From: Gymnothorax reevesii
Taxonomy: Eukaryota > Chordata > Actinopteri > Anguilliformes > Muraenidae
Assembly (NCBI GenBank): GCA_029721435.1
Contig: CM056586.1
Span: 73,118,607 to 73,182,606, forward strand
DNA: 64,000 nt
Direction: 5' to 3'
The position numbers and the translations under genes were made by a program. The notes beneath the pieces were generated by a model that saw only the letters and a list, made by a program, of their open reading frames with translations, searched no databases and was not told the DNA's origin. Below, piece after piece: positions 1 to 13,630 of the stretch; positions within the stretch are counted from its first letter, which is position 1, and the number at the start of each line of letters is the position of its first letter.

Positions 1-260
1 AGTTGCTACATGATAGGTTTTCAACAGCTTAGGATAATTACATTTTTAATTCTGTGAATATTTATTCAGCGCTGAATGGGTTAATAATGTCTTGTATAAC
101 ATTCCACAAGTTGCTAAAAAAATGGGACACTTGAAGCGCAAAATGCCTCAGACACCTGGGCCTTTGACTCATGCTTAATGAGCAAATCATACCTGATCCA
201 TTCTTATTAGTTTCTGCATATTAATTATTTAATGCACGAACAACAGCAGTATACTGGCAG

Positions 261-294
261 AATATATATATATATTATATATATATATATATAG
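261..294. repeat. (TA)n microsatellite
   Basis: About 33 bp of nearly pure alternating TA in the first intron. Confidence 0.85.
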
Positions 295-543
295 GCATTG
301 CATGAGTTTGTGCATTAGGTAAGGCACAATGTGCATAACGTCTTTGATTCACAACCTTTTCCTTACGAAAGATAGATCGCCTAATGTAATATACATAGCT
401 TCCTAAAATCTTGCACTAAAGTTTCGCAGGCCAGGTGATCTATTAAAAAAGTGCAAGATAACAAATGATGCTAATGGAAATACATTTCTTATGAACTTTA
501 ATGCTGAAAAATTTTTAAATGTTTCACATTTTTTCATTTGATT

Positions 544-780
544 ATATACTCTTCCAAAAAAGAAACTATACATTTTTTTTAGCATCAATTTATTATACAC
601 AAAATGTTTTGACAAATGTGGAAAACATATTGAAATATACTCTTCCAAAAAAAAAACTGTACAAATATTGAATTATTGATTACACTTTCTTTTCAATATG
701 TTCTCCACATTTGTCAAAACATTTTATGTATAATAATTGATGCAAAAAAAATCTATAGTTTCTTTTTTGGAAGAGTATAT
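544..780. mobile_element. Foldback MITE-like element
   Basis: Arms at about 544-636 and 688-780 are inverted copies: both carry ATATACTCTTCC, an A-rich run, a CATCAAT-type word and the TGTTTTGACAAATGTGG block. A third copy of the terminal word sits at about 635-652, inside the element. No coding capacity; family not recognised. Confidence 0.75.
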
Positions 781-1692
781 GATAGTACGTTCCATTATTA
801 GCTAACATTACTATCATTAGAATTTATTTGCTAGATAGCCAGCTAGCTGGCTACTCATCGACCTACGGGCTGATGCCAGCCGCACAATAACTGCTGCTTG
901 TTTTATGGACCTAGAAATGCTTGCAGCAAGCTAACTAGCTAGTCGGTTTCTGAGTAACCCTAACATTCCATATAGTTTCTACATAGATGACTGTTTTAAC
1001 ACTTTATGAATAATGCAGATTTGGCCTTTTTGGCAAGAATTCCTTTCATTCCTCCGAATCAAAATTTTATAACAAAAAATATAACCACAAATATATGACA
1101 GAATAAAGCACAGCTGTCAATGCCGAAGTATTACGGAAATCTTAATGACAACAAAAAAATATGTCAATAAAAACAAAAAAAAAATTCTTGCTCCCTGTCA
1201 TGGCATTTGAATTTACTTCACTTGGGGGGAACGAAAGGCACTCTGTGCATTTTCAGACCCTTACCAATGTACATTACTGAGACATTTTTTCATCATTCAA
1301 CGCATTTTTTTGTAATCTAAAATCTCAAATTCAGTGTCCATTTGAACTTTGCACAAAAACTGGGCGGTCACTGCATGCCTAATGTTGCGTACAGCAGCCG
1401 ACTCTCTTCAGTCGGGAAAATGTTTGAGCTTGAAATTGTAAACCATCAGCATATAAAGAAGACAAAGTTGACTCTGCTGGCTGAGTCACTCGTGGCAGGC
1501 AGTTTGCTAATTAGCTAATTTAGCTAGCTAGCGAGATAGCTCTGAGGCTTGCCACGGTAAATGTCAGCTTATCAACAGGCGTCACCATCCATTATTTGCT
1601 GCTCTACTGCGGCACATCACTCATGAGACAAAAAATAAGAATCCAATTTAGGCAGTTTTACCCTCACCTCCTCTTCTACTCTACTCTCTTTT

Positions 1693-1992
1693 CACCTCTG
1701 CCAAGGAGGTTATGTTTTTGCCTGGGTTTGTTTGTTTGTTTGTTTGTTTGTGTGTCTGTTGGTTTCCAAAATAACTCAAAGTTATGGACGGATTTTGATG
1801 AAATTTTTGGAGAAGGTGGGTATTAAGTCAAGGAACTGGTGATTAAATTTTGGCATATCTAGGCCAAAGTATTGCTGAGATATATGCCAAAGTTCAAGAT
1901 TTCAAGTCTTTCCAATGGGCCGGAGTTCCAATCGCCGTGCTTTTGGGTTTTGCTGCCCCCTGGCGAAGGTCTGCGCTCTCTGAGTGCTTTTC
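1693..1992 (+). repeat. Interspersed repeat (CCAAGGAGGTTATGTTTTTGCC type)
   Basis: Starts near CACCTCTGCCAAGGAGG, has a (TTTG)n tract and phrases such as GTTATGGACGGATTTTGATG, and ends near GGTCTGCGCTCTCTGAGTGC. I recognise this as a common dispersed non-coding repeat of fish genomes. Short open frames inside are repeat noise. Confidence 0.6.
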
Positions 1993-2359
1993 CAGCTCCC
2001 ATTCTTCTGTTGGTTCTTTGTTGCCTGAATTTTCAGTTAAGTCACGTGACTTTGAAAGGCTAGCTACCTAAAATAGCTCACTTGGAGGTTTGATCGCCAT
2101 AGTCCCCCTAAATGTCCACAACAGGAAAGCAATCCGATAGTACAAAGTAAGGTTACATGTGTTTATTTACAGTTTGATGTAACTGAGGAATTTTTTACCA
2201 TCTTAAAAACATGAAACCCAAAATCAGTTTTAACGCTACTTTTTTATTTCACATGTATAGCTGATAGGCTGCATGCTCTTAGTTTAAAATGACACTTTAA
2301 TATGAAAGCATAATTTATCTACATTCACTTGGCTGCCTTCTTTGCTTTCTTCTTTACAG

Positions 2360-2524
2360 GACAACTCGTGGTAAATGACTACACTCACAAGATAGTGGTG
2401 AAGGAGGATGGAGTGCAGTCGCTGATTGTCGTCCCAGCGATGCCCTCTGACTCCGGCGAATGGACTGTCGTGGCTGACAACCGGGCTGGAAAGACTTCTG
2501 TGTCCATGACTCTCACAGTTGATG
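2360..2524 (+). CDS. ttn: ttn exon: C-terminal half of a Z-disc-edge Ig domain
   Basis: 55 codons, phase 1 at both ends, acceptor TTTACAG, donor GTAAAA. It encodes strands from about C' to G of an I-set Ig, with [15 protein letters not shown] as the F-strand/FG-loop signature; Trp-Thr-Val-Val replaces the usual YxC. The first half of the domain is on an upstream exon not in the window. Human titin has the same half-domain just before its large exon 28-type exon. Confidence 0.88.
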
Positions 2525-5500
2525 GTAAAACGCTACGCAGTGATTTGTGCAAATTATTGTTTCACCGAAGGAATTATATTTCCATTGCAAGAAGTTGGAT
2601 TTTTATGTTAAGTATAATTTCATATATGTATTCACAGCTAAGGAGAACTTGGTGCGACCCCAGTTTATCGAGAGACTGAAGAACATTAGTGTTAAGGAAG
2701 GAACTCTGGTTCAATTAGCTGTTAAAGCCATTGGAAACCCCCTTCCTGACATTGTCTGGTTGAAAAACAGTGACATTATCTCACCTAGTAAATACCCAAA
2801 TATCAGGTAAGTAAATTTTCCATAATGGTAAACATATATAAAATACATTTCTCTGTGTGCAGACGTGTCCAGGTTTTTTCCCCTGCCTTTTGTCCATAGT
2901 CTGCTGGGGTCGGCTTTAGCTCCCCTGCGACCCTATAATGGAAGAACAGGGATGTGTCTCTCTCGCTCTCTCTCTCTCTCTCTCGCCAAAAAATGTACTT
3001 ACGGATACAGATTTTTTAGATAAATAAGATCACAGCTGTTATTCAATCTTCAAAATGAAGTCATCTTCAAACATTGACTTTTCAATCCTACCATATCTTT
3101 TCAAGCACACAAACTAAACATTAGTGTTAGACAAAATATCTGATAAATTATCAACGAAAACTTAGTCATGTTTATCATCTAATTTCCAAAAAAGCCCTTA
3201 AATATGAAAATAATTAATGCAGCTGGTTTGGTGTTTGTGTAAGTAAAGCTGTGGTATCTGTATGGTTTTTGATATATGCTAATAATGATTTTACATTTGA
3301 CTTTGATTGATAATTGGTATCTGCTACTAAGGATTTTACACTTGATTCATTGATATTAAATTTATGTGGCTTTTTTATTGCATTTGTCCCTATGCGGTTG
3401 GCTTTATGCATTGGAATAGAATGACAGTAATGAGTTAAAAATTGTAAAATGTGGAATATAATTGCAGGATTGAAGGTACCAAAGGGGAAGCTACTTTCAA
3501 GATTGCCTCCAGTGTTGGCTCTGACAGTGCTTGGTACACAGCCACAGCCATCAACAAGGCTGGGCGAGATACCTCCCGCTGCAGGGTCAATGTTGAAGTG
3601 GAGTCGGCTTATCGTGAGCCTGAGAGAAGGCTCATCATTCCCAAAGGAACCTACAGAGCCAAGGAAATTGCAGCCCCAGAGTTGGAGCCCTTGCATCTGC
3701 GCTATGGTCAGGAGCAGTGGGAGGAAGGAGACTTGTACGACAAAGAAAAGCAACAGAAGCCACACTTTAAGAAGAAGCTGACTTCAGTCAGACTGAAGCA
3801 TTTTGGTGCCGCCCATTTTGAATGCAGACTGACTCCAATCGGTGACCCCACCATGGTCGTAGAATGGCTGCATGACGGAAAACCCCTGGAAGCAGCTAAC
3901 AGGCTGAGAATGATCAATGAATTTGGCTACTGCAGTCTTGACTATGAAGTGGCTTACAATAGGGACAGTGGTGTTATCACGTGCAGAGCAACAAATAGGC
4001 ATGGATTTGATCAGACCTCTGCTACACTGATCGTGAAAGATGAGAAGAGCCTTGTGGAAGAGTCTCAACTACCAGAGGGAAGGAAAGGAATGCAAAAGAT
4101 TGAAGAGATGGAGCGCATGGCCCATGAAGGAGCCCTTGTTGGAGTCACAACGGATGAAACATCTGAGAAGACCAAACCTGAAATTGTTCTACTTCCTGAG
4201 CCTACTAGAGTATTAGAAGGACAGATAGCAAGGTTCCGTTGTAGAGTGACTGGATACCCTGCACCGAAGGTGAACTGGTACCTCAACGGACAACTCATCA
4301 GGAAGAGCAAGAGGTTCAGGCTTCGTTATGACGGTATTTACTACCTTGAAATTACTGACTGCAAATTGTATGATTCAGGAGAAGTGAAAGTTATGGCAGA
4401 AAACCCACAAGGTGTGGCTGAGCACTCTGTGAAACTGGAGACCCAGCAGAGAGAGGACTTCAGGTCCATCCTCCGCAGGGCCCCTGAGCCAAGGGCTCCA
4501 GAACATATTGAACATGGAAGGGTTCCCTTTGCAGTTATCAGAGTTGAGAGACCTTCTGTGGCTAGTCAGCCGAAAGATGTGGTGACATTGAGAAAAGCAG
4601 AGAGAATCTTCCATGAGAAACCGACGGAGGAGACCGAGGAGCTGAAAAGCAAATTCAAGCGCAGGACAGAGGAAGGCTACTATGAAGCCATTACTGCAGT
4701 AGAGCTGAAGTCTCGCAGGAAGGATGAATCCTACGAGGATATGCTGAAGAAAAGGAAAGAGGAACTTCTTCATTGGACTAAGGAGGTGCCTGAGGAGGAA
4801 AGGAAAAAAGAGGAGGAAAGAGGAAAAGTGACCATTCCCATCATCAAACCAGAGAAAATCGAGCTCTCGCCGAGCATGGAAGCGCCAAAGATTCTGGAAC
4901 GCATTCAGAGCCAAACAGTGTCCAAGAGCGATGAGGTCCGCTTCAGAGTGAGAGTGGTTGGGAAACCCGACCCAGAATGCCAGTGGTTCAAGAATGGAGT
5001 CTTATTGGAGAAGTCAGATCGTATTTACTGGTTCTGGCCTGAAGATAATGTTTGTGAATTAGTGATCAGAGATGTCTCTGCGGAGGATTCAGCTAGTATT
5101 ATGGTAAAAGCTGCCAACATTGCTGGAGAGACGTCAAGCCACGCATTCTTGCTCGTGCAAGGTAAAGTACTGATATGAATTTGTTTTAGTTTAATCTTAC
5201 ATACTTGAGATATGCAACTACTTTTAAACTTGACAAATTCCCTTGATTTTTCAGCAAAGCAAGTTATTTCATTCATGCAAAAACTGGAAGATATCAATGC
5301 CAAAGAGAAGGACACTATGGTGACCTTTGAATGTGAAACTAATGAACCGTTCGTCAAAGTGAAGTGGATGAAGAATAACATGGAAATTTTTTCGGGAGAC
5401 AAATACCGGATGCACTCTGACAGGAAGGTGCATTTCCTCTCTGTGCTCATCATTGGCATGGGGGACGCGGCAGAGTACAGCTGTGTTGTTGCTGAGGATG

Positions 5501-8500
5501 ATAACATCAGAACCACTGCCAGACTGATCGTTGAAGGTAATTTATTTATTTTTTTGCCCAACATAACTGCATCATTTTTATTTGATCATTAATTTGTCAA
5601 TAGTTTTTTTACTGTTGGCATTCTCTCTTTGAAAATAAAAATGAACAATTATGAGTAAAGTTGTTAATACAGTCTGTGGCCTCATCATACCCTGAATAAA
5701 CCACTGGATTTCTGTTGCTGCTTAGGTTCTCCACTGGATATTGTGAAGAATTTGGAGAATATAGAAGTACCTGAGACCTACTCTGGAGAATTTGAGTGCG
5801 TAGTGTCTCGTGAGGATGCTGAAGGCACCTGGTACTTCAAAGATAAGGAGATCTCTCCCAGCAACAAATATGTCATTTCCTCCCGGCGTGGACGACATAC
5901 TCTCACTGTGAAAGATGTCAAGAAGGTGGACCAGGGAAAATATACTTTTGTCATTGGTGAACTGGAGACAGTGGGGTCATTATATATGAAAGGTGAGCAT
6001 TTTTGCAGTCTTTCCAAGAAAATAAGCTTGAAATGTTTTTTGCGTGTTTGGGATAATTCATCTATTTGAGGGGCCATGCCTTCGTTTCAGTGGTTTGATG
6101 GAACCTGCAATGCATTTAACTGAATTTAAAATGGAATTAATTTGAAAACACACAATTATTATAGTGAATAGTCAATCTTTCTGCAAAAGCCCAGCATGTT
6201 TGTGGGCTAGTAGATGAAGTGATGGTACAGTGCTTAGTACTGCTGTCTCATTGCAAGATTCTTGTTTAGACTCTCATCTTGAGCCTTTCTGTGTGCAGTT
6301 TTTGTGTTGTCCAAATGCCAGTGTATCTTCTAACTTCAAGGGTTGAGGGTGGGCAGTATGTTACTGCGAATGAGCCCAGTCAACCTATCCTGTATAAAGA
6401 TAGTAAATATCACAAATTTAAAAAAAAATCAATTTCAAGTATTATTTGTTGACAGATAATGGCATAAGTAAGTCTGGATTGGTCTGGTATTTGAGTAGCC
6501 TATTTTTGAGAATCTTTGCAAATAACATATGCCTTTTCTCCCAGTGCGCCCAGTAACATTGATGCAAGGACTCACTGACTTGGCTATCTGTGAAGGGGAC
6601 ATTGCACAGCTGGAAGTGCGATTCTCTCAGGAAAATGTTGAGGGCTCCTGGTTGAAAAATGGACAAGCCATTTCAGCCACTGACCGCATTCATGTTGTGA
6701 TTGATAAGACTACTCATAAACTTCTCATTGAAGACGCCAACAAAGATGATGCTGGGACGTATTCCTTTGTCATTCCTGCTCAAAGTATCACAACATCTGG
6801 GAAGCTAACTGTTCAGAGTAAGTACCGTAAACAAGAAAAAAAAAAAGAATCAATTGTTGTCAGCATTAGTCAGTGACTTTCAAATTGAATTTTCAAAAGT
6901 AATGTGGACGTGTTTACATTTTCCTTACTCATCAAATCTGCTGAGACAAATGCCAACTACACATGATAGCTACAAGGTGAACCAAATAATTGAATTAATT
7001 TGTACCTGATCTCAACAAAAAGACTATGTTGTGAGATTCACAAAGCTTGTATTTATGGCAGTGTTTCAAGTCATCTGATCATTTGAATACATAAGGGAGC
7101 TGCAATTCATGACTTCATGCAGATATATATATCTGCAAATTAAATTTGACAATCTGCACCTTCACCTCATGTCTATTTTTCAGTCAATAGTTTTCAAGAG
7201 CCAAAATTCCAAGCTAGCATTGAGCAAATTCTTCTGGTCTTGACTGTCTATGGCAATAGTAACTCATTTGCCCTGTGTTGTTCTTCTGTCTATTGCAGGC
7301 ATTGGTATAATGACCCCGCTAAAAGATGTGTCCGCAGTGGAGGGCACAAAAGCCGTGCTAGAAGCTAAAATCTCTGCTGCCGACATTAGCTCAGTAAAAT
7401 GGTATCACAACGACAAGTTGGTGGTGCCCAGTGAAAGAGTGCAAGTGATTACTAAAGGATCCAAGCAACGCCTGGTCTTCAGCAGAACCTTCGCTTCAGA
7501 CCAGGGGCAGTACAAACTGACTGTTGGCAGAGTTGATTCTAGCTGCAGACTGACTGTCGAAAGTAAGGATTCACTCAAATTATATGAGAAATCATGAAAA
7601 AAATTCTCCTAACATTGGCACGAGGGAATGGGATGTAATGCTTTTGTCGTTGCTGTTTTTGCTCAGGAATTCACATTGTCAAGCAGATGGAGGACCAGGT
7701 GTGCACTGAAACCCAGAACGTCACATTTTCAGTTGATTTGTCCCACTCTGGTATTGATGCCCTTTGGACCTTTAAGAATCAGCCTCTTAAAGCAGGTCCC
7801 AAGCACAACATTGCGGCTAAGGGCAAGCACTACTCCCTGACTGTGATTGATACCATGAAGGATGAGGAGGGACAGTACATGTTTGCTGCTGGTGAACAGA
7901 CATCCAGCGCTACGCTTACTGTTTCAGGTATTTATGATGCTCCGTGGCAGTGTTTGCTTGACTCGGTGCTGGAGTACCATCATGTTTGCTGGTCCAATTT
8001 TTATTCCAACCACAATCAGATTCAACTAATTTTAACAGGCTGTTAATCTTTCTTGGCGCTTTGGATATTTAGAGGAATTAATTAGCTTCTCAATGAACAT
8101 TATGCTGAAAATAGTGCTGCAGTGTCATGAAGATGAGAGGTTATACTGAAATTCGTATTGTTCATATTGAATCATGGCAAAGTATTACATAAAATGAGGC
8201 AACACAAAAGACTGGGGTTAATTGGCTCCAGAGTTTGTTGCCTTTCAATTTTATTTTGATTATTTTTGCTCCTTAAAGATCTATACAATGCAGGTTTGCC
8301 TCATTATATCCCCGAACGCCGAATGGCGTTCCGGGGATATTATGTTTTTGGTTCGACCGCCGCCCGTGTTAACACGATAACTCACAGTAATATTTCAATT
8401 AGAAATTTAAAGTTTTGCATTTAAGTAAATATCATAAAGAGGAAGAACTGATTCGATTTTGGACAATTTAAGATTTCTAGATTGGCCACCAGGGGCCAAA

Positions 8501-11500
8501 AACTGAAAAAATCACTGTTTTTATCATATCTCCGGAAGTATTTGTCCGATTTACCTCAAATCAAGTGCAAATGAAAGGTTGTGACCTGAGGATGTGTCCC
8601 ACGATGACATTATACCTGTTTGGTTCAAAATTTTGACACAAGGTGAAGCTTTGTCACATAAAATTCACCATATTTGCCATATCTTTGGAACTATTTGTCC
8701 AATTGACATGAAACTATATGCAACTGCAAGGTCATGACCTCACAACGTGTCACATGATGACATCATACCTGTATGGTTCAATATTTTGCCACCAGGTGGC
8801 GCTTTGTGATGGAAAAATTACCATTTTGGCCATATTTGTTTGTAATATTGTAATAGTTGTAATATTTGTTTAACTCACTGCACTGTATCGATTCACTATG
8901 ACAATTTTTGAACACAATTTTTCATTATAATCTGTATTCTCTTGTTAACTTCTGTTAAAGTGTATTAATGTACTTCACTTATACCCTCCCTACCACCAGG
9001 TGGTGCCATCAGCAGGCCCCTCCATGACGTGACTGTTGCAGAGTCCCAAACTGCGGAGTTCGAGTGCGAGGTGGCCAATCCTAACTCTGAGGGGAAATGG
9101 CTGAAGGATGGCCAATATGTAGATTTTAATGACAACATTAGGAGTGAGAAAGATGGTACAGTAAGACGTTTAGTAATTGTTATTACCAGGCCGCAAGATG
9201 TTGGTGAATATTCATATCAAGTGGCCAACTCCAAAACGACGGCGAACCTGAAGGTTGAAGGTACTGTGGCAGTCGTAGAATCACTTGTACTTAATCATGT
9301 ACAACCCCAATTCTGAAATAGTTGGGACTAAGTGTAAATTGTGAATAAAATCAGAATGCAATGACTTTCAGATCACATGAGCCAAGATGTTATTTACAGT
9401 AGAACATAGATAGCATTTCAAAAGTTGAAACTGAGACATTTTACATTTTTATCCACAAAATGAGCTCATTTCAAATTTTCTGGCTGCACCAGGTCTCAAA
9501 AAAGTTGGGACACAGGCAAAGAGGGGCTGAAAAATAAATTAATATATAAGAGAATCAGCTGAAAGAACATTTAGCAAGTAATTAAGTTAACTGGCATCAG
9601 GTGCGTAACATGATTGGCTATAAAAGGGATGTCTTAGAGAGGCTGAGTCTCTCAGAAGTAAAGATGGCCAGAGACTCTTTAAGCCCTGAGGGCTTACGAA
9701 AAAAAAAATAGTGGAATACTTAAAAAAATGTTCCATAACGTCAAATTAGAAAGCCTTTGAAGGTCTCATCATCGACAGTGCATAACATCATCAAAAGATT
9801 CAAAGAGACTGGAAAAATCTCTGTACGTAAGGGACAGGGCCGAAGACCTTTACTGGATGCCTGTGATCTTCGGGCCCTCAGACGCCACTGCATCACTCAC
9901 CGGCATGATTCTGTCATTGACATTACTAAATGGGCGCAGGAATACTTCAAGAAACCACTGTCTGTAAACACAGTCCGCTGTGCCATCCACAGATTCCACC
10001 TAAAACTCTATCATGCAAAAAGGAAGCCATTGTTGAGAATGATCCAGAAGCGCCGGCGTGTTCTGTGGGCCAAGACCATTTAAAATGGACTGTAGCAAAG
10101 TGGCAAAGTGTCCTGTGCTCAGATGAGTCCAAACTTGACATTCTTTTTGGAAATCATGGGCATTGTGTCCTCCGGGCTAAAGAGGAGAAAGACCACCCCT
10201 CCTGTTATCAGCGTTCAGTTCAAAAGCCAGCATCTCTGATAGTATGGGGATGCATTAGTGCATATGGTGTGGGACACTTGCATGTTTTTTAAAGCAATGT
10301 GAATGTTGAAAGGTATATAAAGGTTTTAGAGCAACATATGCTCCCCTCCAGATGACATGTATTCCAGGGAAGGCCTTGTGTATTTCAGCAGTACAATGCA
10401 AAACCACATACTGCAGCTATTACAACAGCATGGCTTCGTCATAGAAGAGTCCTTGTGCTGAACTGGCCTGCCTGCAGTCCTGATCTTTCACCGATTGAGA
10501 ACATATGGCGCATAATTAAATTAAAAGTCCATCAAAGGAAACCCAAAACTCTCCAGCAGCTGGAAGCCTGTATTAAACAAGAGTGGGATCAAATTCCAAT
10601 GACTAAACTCAAGAAACTTGTCTCCTCAATGCCCAGACACCTCCAGTCTGTGTTAAAAAGAAGAGGAAATGCTACATCATGGTAAACAGGCCCCTGTCCC
10701 AACTTTTCTGAGACCTATTGCAGCCATCAAATTTGAAATGAGCTCATTTTGTGGATAAAATTGTAAAATTTCTCAGTTTCAACTTTTGCTATGTTATCTA
10801 TGTTCTTTTGTGAATAAAATACTGGCTGGTGTGATTTAAAAGTCGTTGCATTTTGATTTTATTCATAATTGACACTTTGTCCCAACTATTTCGCAGTTGG
10901 GCTTGTAATTTGGGTCTATTAATTGCAAGCTTATTTGTTAAATAAAAAATATAATCATTTGATTCGTGCGCTATGTAAACCACGGCTATTTTCCACAGCG
11001 GTGAAGGTGCGGAAGACAATGAGAAACCAGACAGTAACTGAGACCCAGCCTGCCGAGTTCAGTCTGGAGCTCACCCACAACAACGTGAAAGGCTTCCAGT
11101 GGACCAAGAATGGTATTGAGATCCAGCCCAGTGACAAGTTTGAAATAATAGTTGACGGCATGACGCACACCCTGAAGATCAAGGACTGTATCACATCGGA
11201 TGAGGCTGTATATGGATTCAAGCTGGGAAAACTGTCTGCTAATGCTAGACTTAATGTGGAGAGTAAGTTTGAAATAATGTACTTTAATAAACATCAAATA
11301 GTTCTGCACTCCTCTGTTCCTGAGACACACATCTCTCCTCTGTCCTCACTTAGCTATTAAGATTGTGAAGAAACCGAAGGATGTAACAGCCCTTTTGGAT
11401 TCCACTGCCTCCTTTGAGCTCAGCTTGTCCCACGACAACATCCCAGTGAAGTGGATGTTCAATAATGTTGAGTTGAAGCCCAGTGAAAATATCAAAATAC

Positions 11501-13597
11501 TGTCAGAGAGAAAGGCTCACAAGCTGGTCATCCAGAATGTGGACACCCGCCATGCTGGAGAATATACAGCCGTTCTGGGACATTTGCAGTGCAGTTCAAC
11601 ACTGTATGTTGAAGGCAAGTACCAATACAAAATTTTTTATTTCAAATTACATATCAATTTTTGTATGGTAAATTGGCTGTCTTTAAAAATTTATTTTGTT
11701 GACTGCGGCAAACTTTTTTGTATAGTGTCTGTAAGATTTTACGATTTTCCAGATTAGAATTTTATTCTTAATTTTATGGATAAAAGTTTTGAAAAGTTTT
11801 GGTCTGCATATATTTAATTGATACTGTAATTATTTTCATTCAATATTGCTTTAAACTTATGTTTTACACAAAATCATTTTGCATGTTTATATCCTAGCAG
11901 CTGTTGTCTGACGAGTCCTTCTGCTGACGTCACATTTTCAAATGGCTATTATTTTCCAAAAAAAAACATAAAACTCTTTAAACATTGATTATTTTGACTT
12001 TTGATTTTTTTTCAGTTTAATAAAAGGTGAAAGGGATTTGCAAATTACTATTTGCGGTTCTCATTTACATTTTTCACACTGTCCCAGTCCTTGTGGAAAT
12101 GAGGTTGTGCACATGTCTCTATACTTCATATAAAAGTGAATTGGATTACAATAAATAATCTTGTAATCTTATGCTTTGATCAGCCTTGCATGTCACGAAA
12201 ACAATGAAGAACATTGAGGTACCTGAGACCCAGACTGCCACCTTCGAGTGCGAGGTCTCACACTTCAATGTCCCATCCACCTGGCTGAAGAACGGAGTGG
12301 AGATTGAGATGAGTGAGAAGTTCAGGATTGTAGTACAAGGCAAACTCCACCAGCTAAAGATCATGAACACCAGCAGAGAGGACTCCGCGGAGTACACATT
12401 TGTTTGTGGAAATGACCGGGTCTCTGCCACACTGACAGTCAATGGTAAGTTATATTCTAGATATTCATGTGTTTCATTTTAGGATACGTAAACTACGCAG
12501 GATAATCATGTTTTTCTTCATTTTTTTTCCAGCTATCATGATTACATCGATGCTCAAGGACCTCAAAGCTCAAGAAAAGGACACAATCACTTTTGAGGTG
12601 ACTGTAAACTATGAAGGAATATTGTACAAGTGGCTGAAGAATGGTATGGAGATCCGATCATCAGACAAAAGCCAAATTCGCGCCAGACAACTCACTCACA
12701 CACTGACCATCAAGAGCGTGCACTTTGGGGACGGCGGGGAGTATACTTTCGTGGCTGGTTCAGCGAAAACATCTGCTAACCTTTATATTGAAGGTAAATT
12801 CATTCTCTGTTCTTCACTTTTGGCCTATTTTATCAAAGATACTTTAGAATGAGTTCAGACTCCTGTATTAGGAATTGCGTGAGAGCTCCTCCAAGTGCGA
12901 CTTATCAAACAATCGCACCTATTCCAAAAGAACTGATACGATATGATTGTAAATGGATAAATCATTTTCAGCCCTTACCCAATGTGTTTGCAATGTGTTC
13001 GCAACTGCCATTAGTATTTGCCACATTTTCTTGTCATGTGCCACCTTGCTGCAAGTTTGAGCAAATAGTAGTGAGGCCACTTCATTGCCAAGCACCCCAA
13101 TTTAGGACTCAGTGGCACTCATTTTGTCTTAATAGCAAAAGCCTTGAAGAGAGCCTCTTTGTATTCGCAAAGAATCACCACTTGGTCACAACGTTTAGGG
13201 TGTATTTAAAGTGAATAAAATGTAAATGACATGTAGAAGTAAAAGAACAGGCCATGTGATGTCATATGTAGATGATTTGTTAATGAGGGATGGACAAGAG
13301 CTTCGGGTTCCAGACTGCAAAGGATTTGCAACCAAGTCGTCAAACCTGCAAAAACTTTTTGCCCCTAGTGATAAAATAGTGGCAATTCCCACGTGGCTCA
13401 TATAATATTTTTGTCCAGACTCGTGAGTTTAAGCTGAAAGTCTGGAGTCCAAGGAGATCCTGATTGTCCATTTCAAATTTCTTCTGTTGGCATTCAAAGT
13501 CAAAATGATAAATTTTGTTACTGCCCAAAGTGACTGTGAATAATTTCACTACAGTACATTCCATCATACATTTTAATATAAACAAGAAGTCGTTGGC

Positions 13598-13630
<33 letters not shown>

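Larger units (their letters stand above)
1..2359 (+). other. ttn: Titin intron (partial, 3' part)
   Basis: No exon seen; the first half of the Ig domain completed at 2360 must lie upstream of the window. The intron holds a TA microsatellite, a foldback element at 544-780 and an interspersed repeat at 1693-1992. Stretches 860-940 and 1500-1540 are rich in CTAGCTAG-like words without clear meaning. Confidence 0.7.

Noticed and set aside
3214..5564. Long minus-strand open frames (about 180 codons each at 3214-3765, 4375-4914 and 5025-5564)
   Set aside because: They are antisense shadows of well-supported titin exons, with no recognisable domains or start context.
6218..6330. Possible tRNA gene
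   Set aside because: The tRNA-like boxes are part of a decayed SINE and do not fold as a complete tRNA.
10455..10685. An intact transposase gene
   Set aside because: The C-terminal frame is open, but the whole gene has stops and frameshifts and is a pseudogene.
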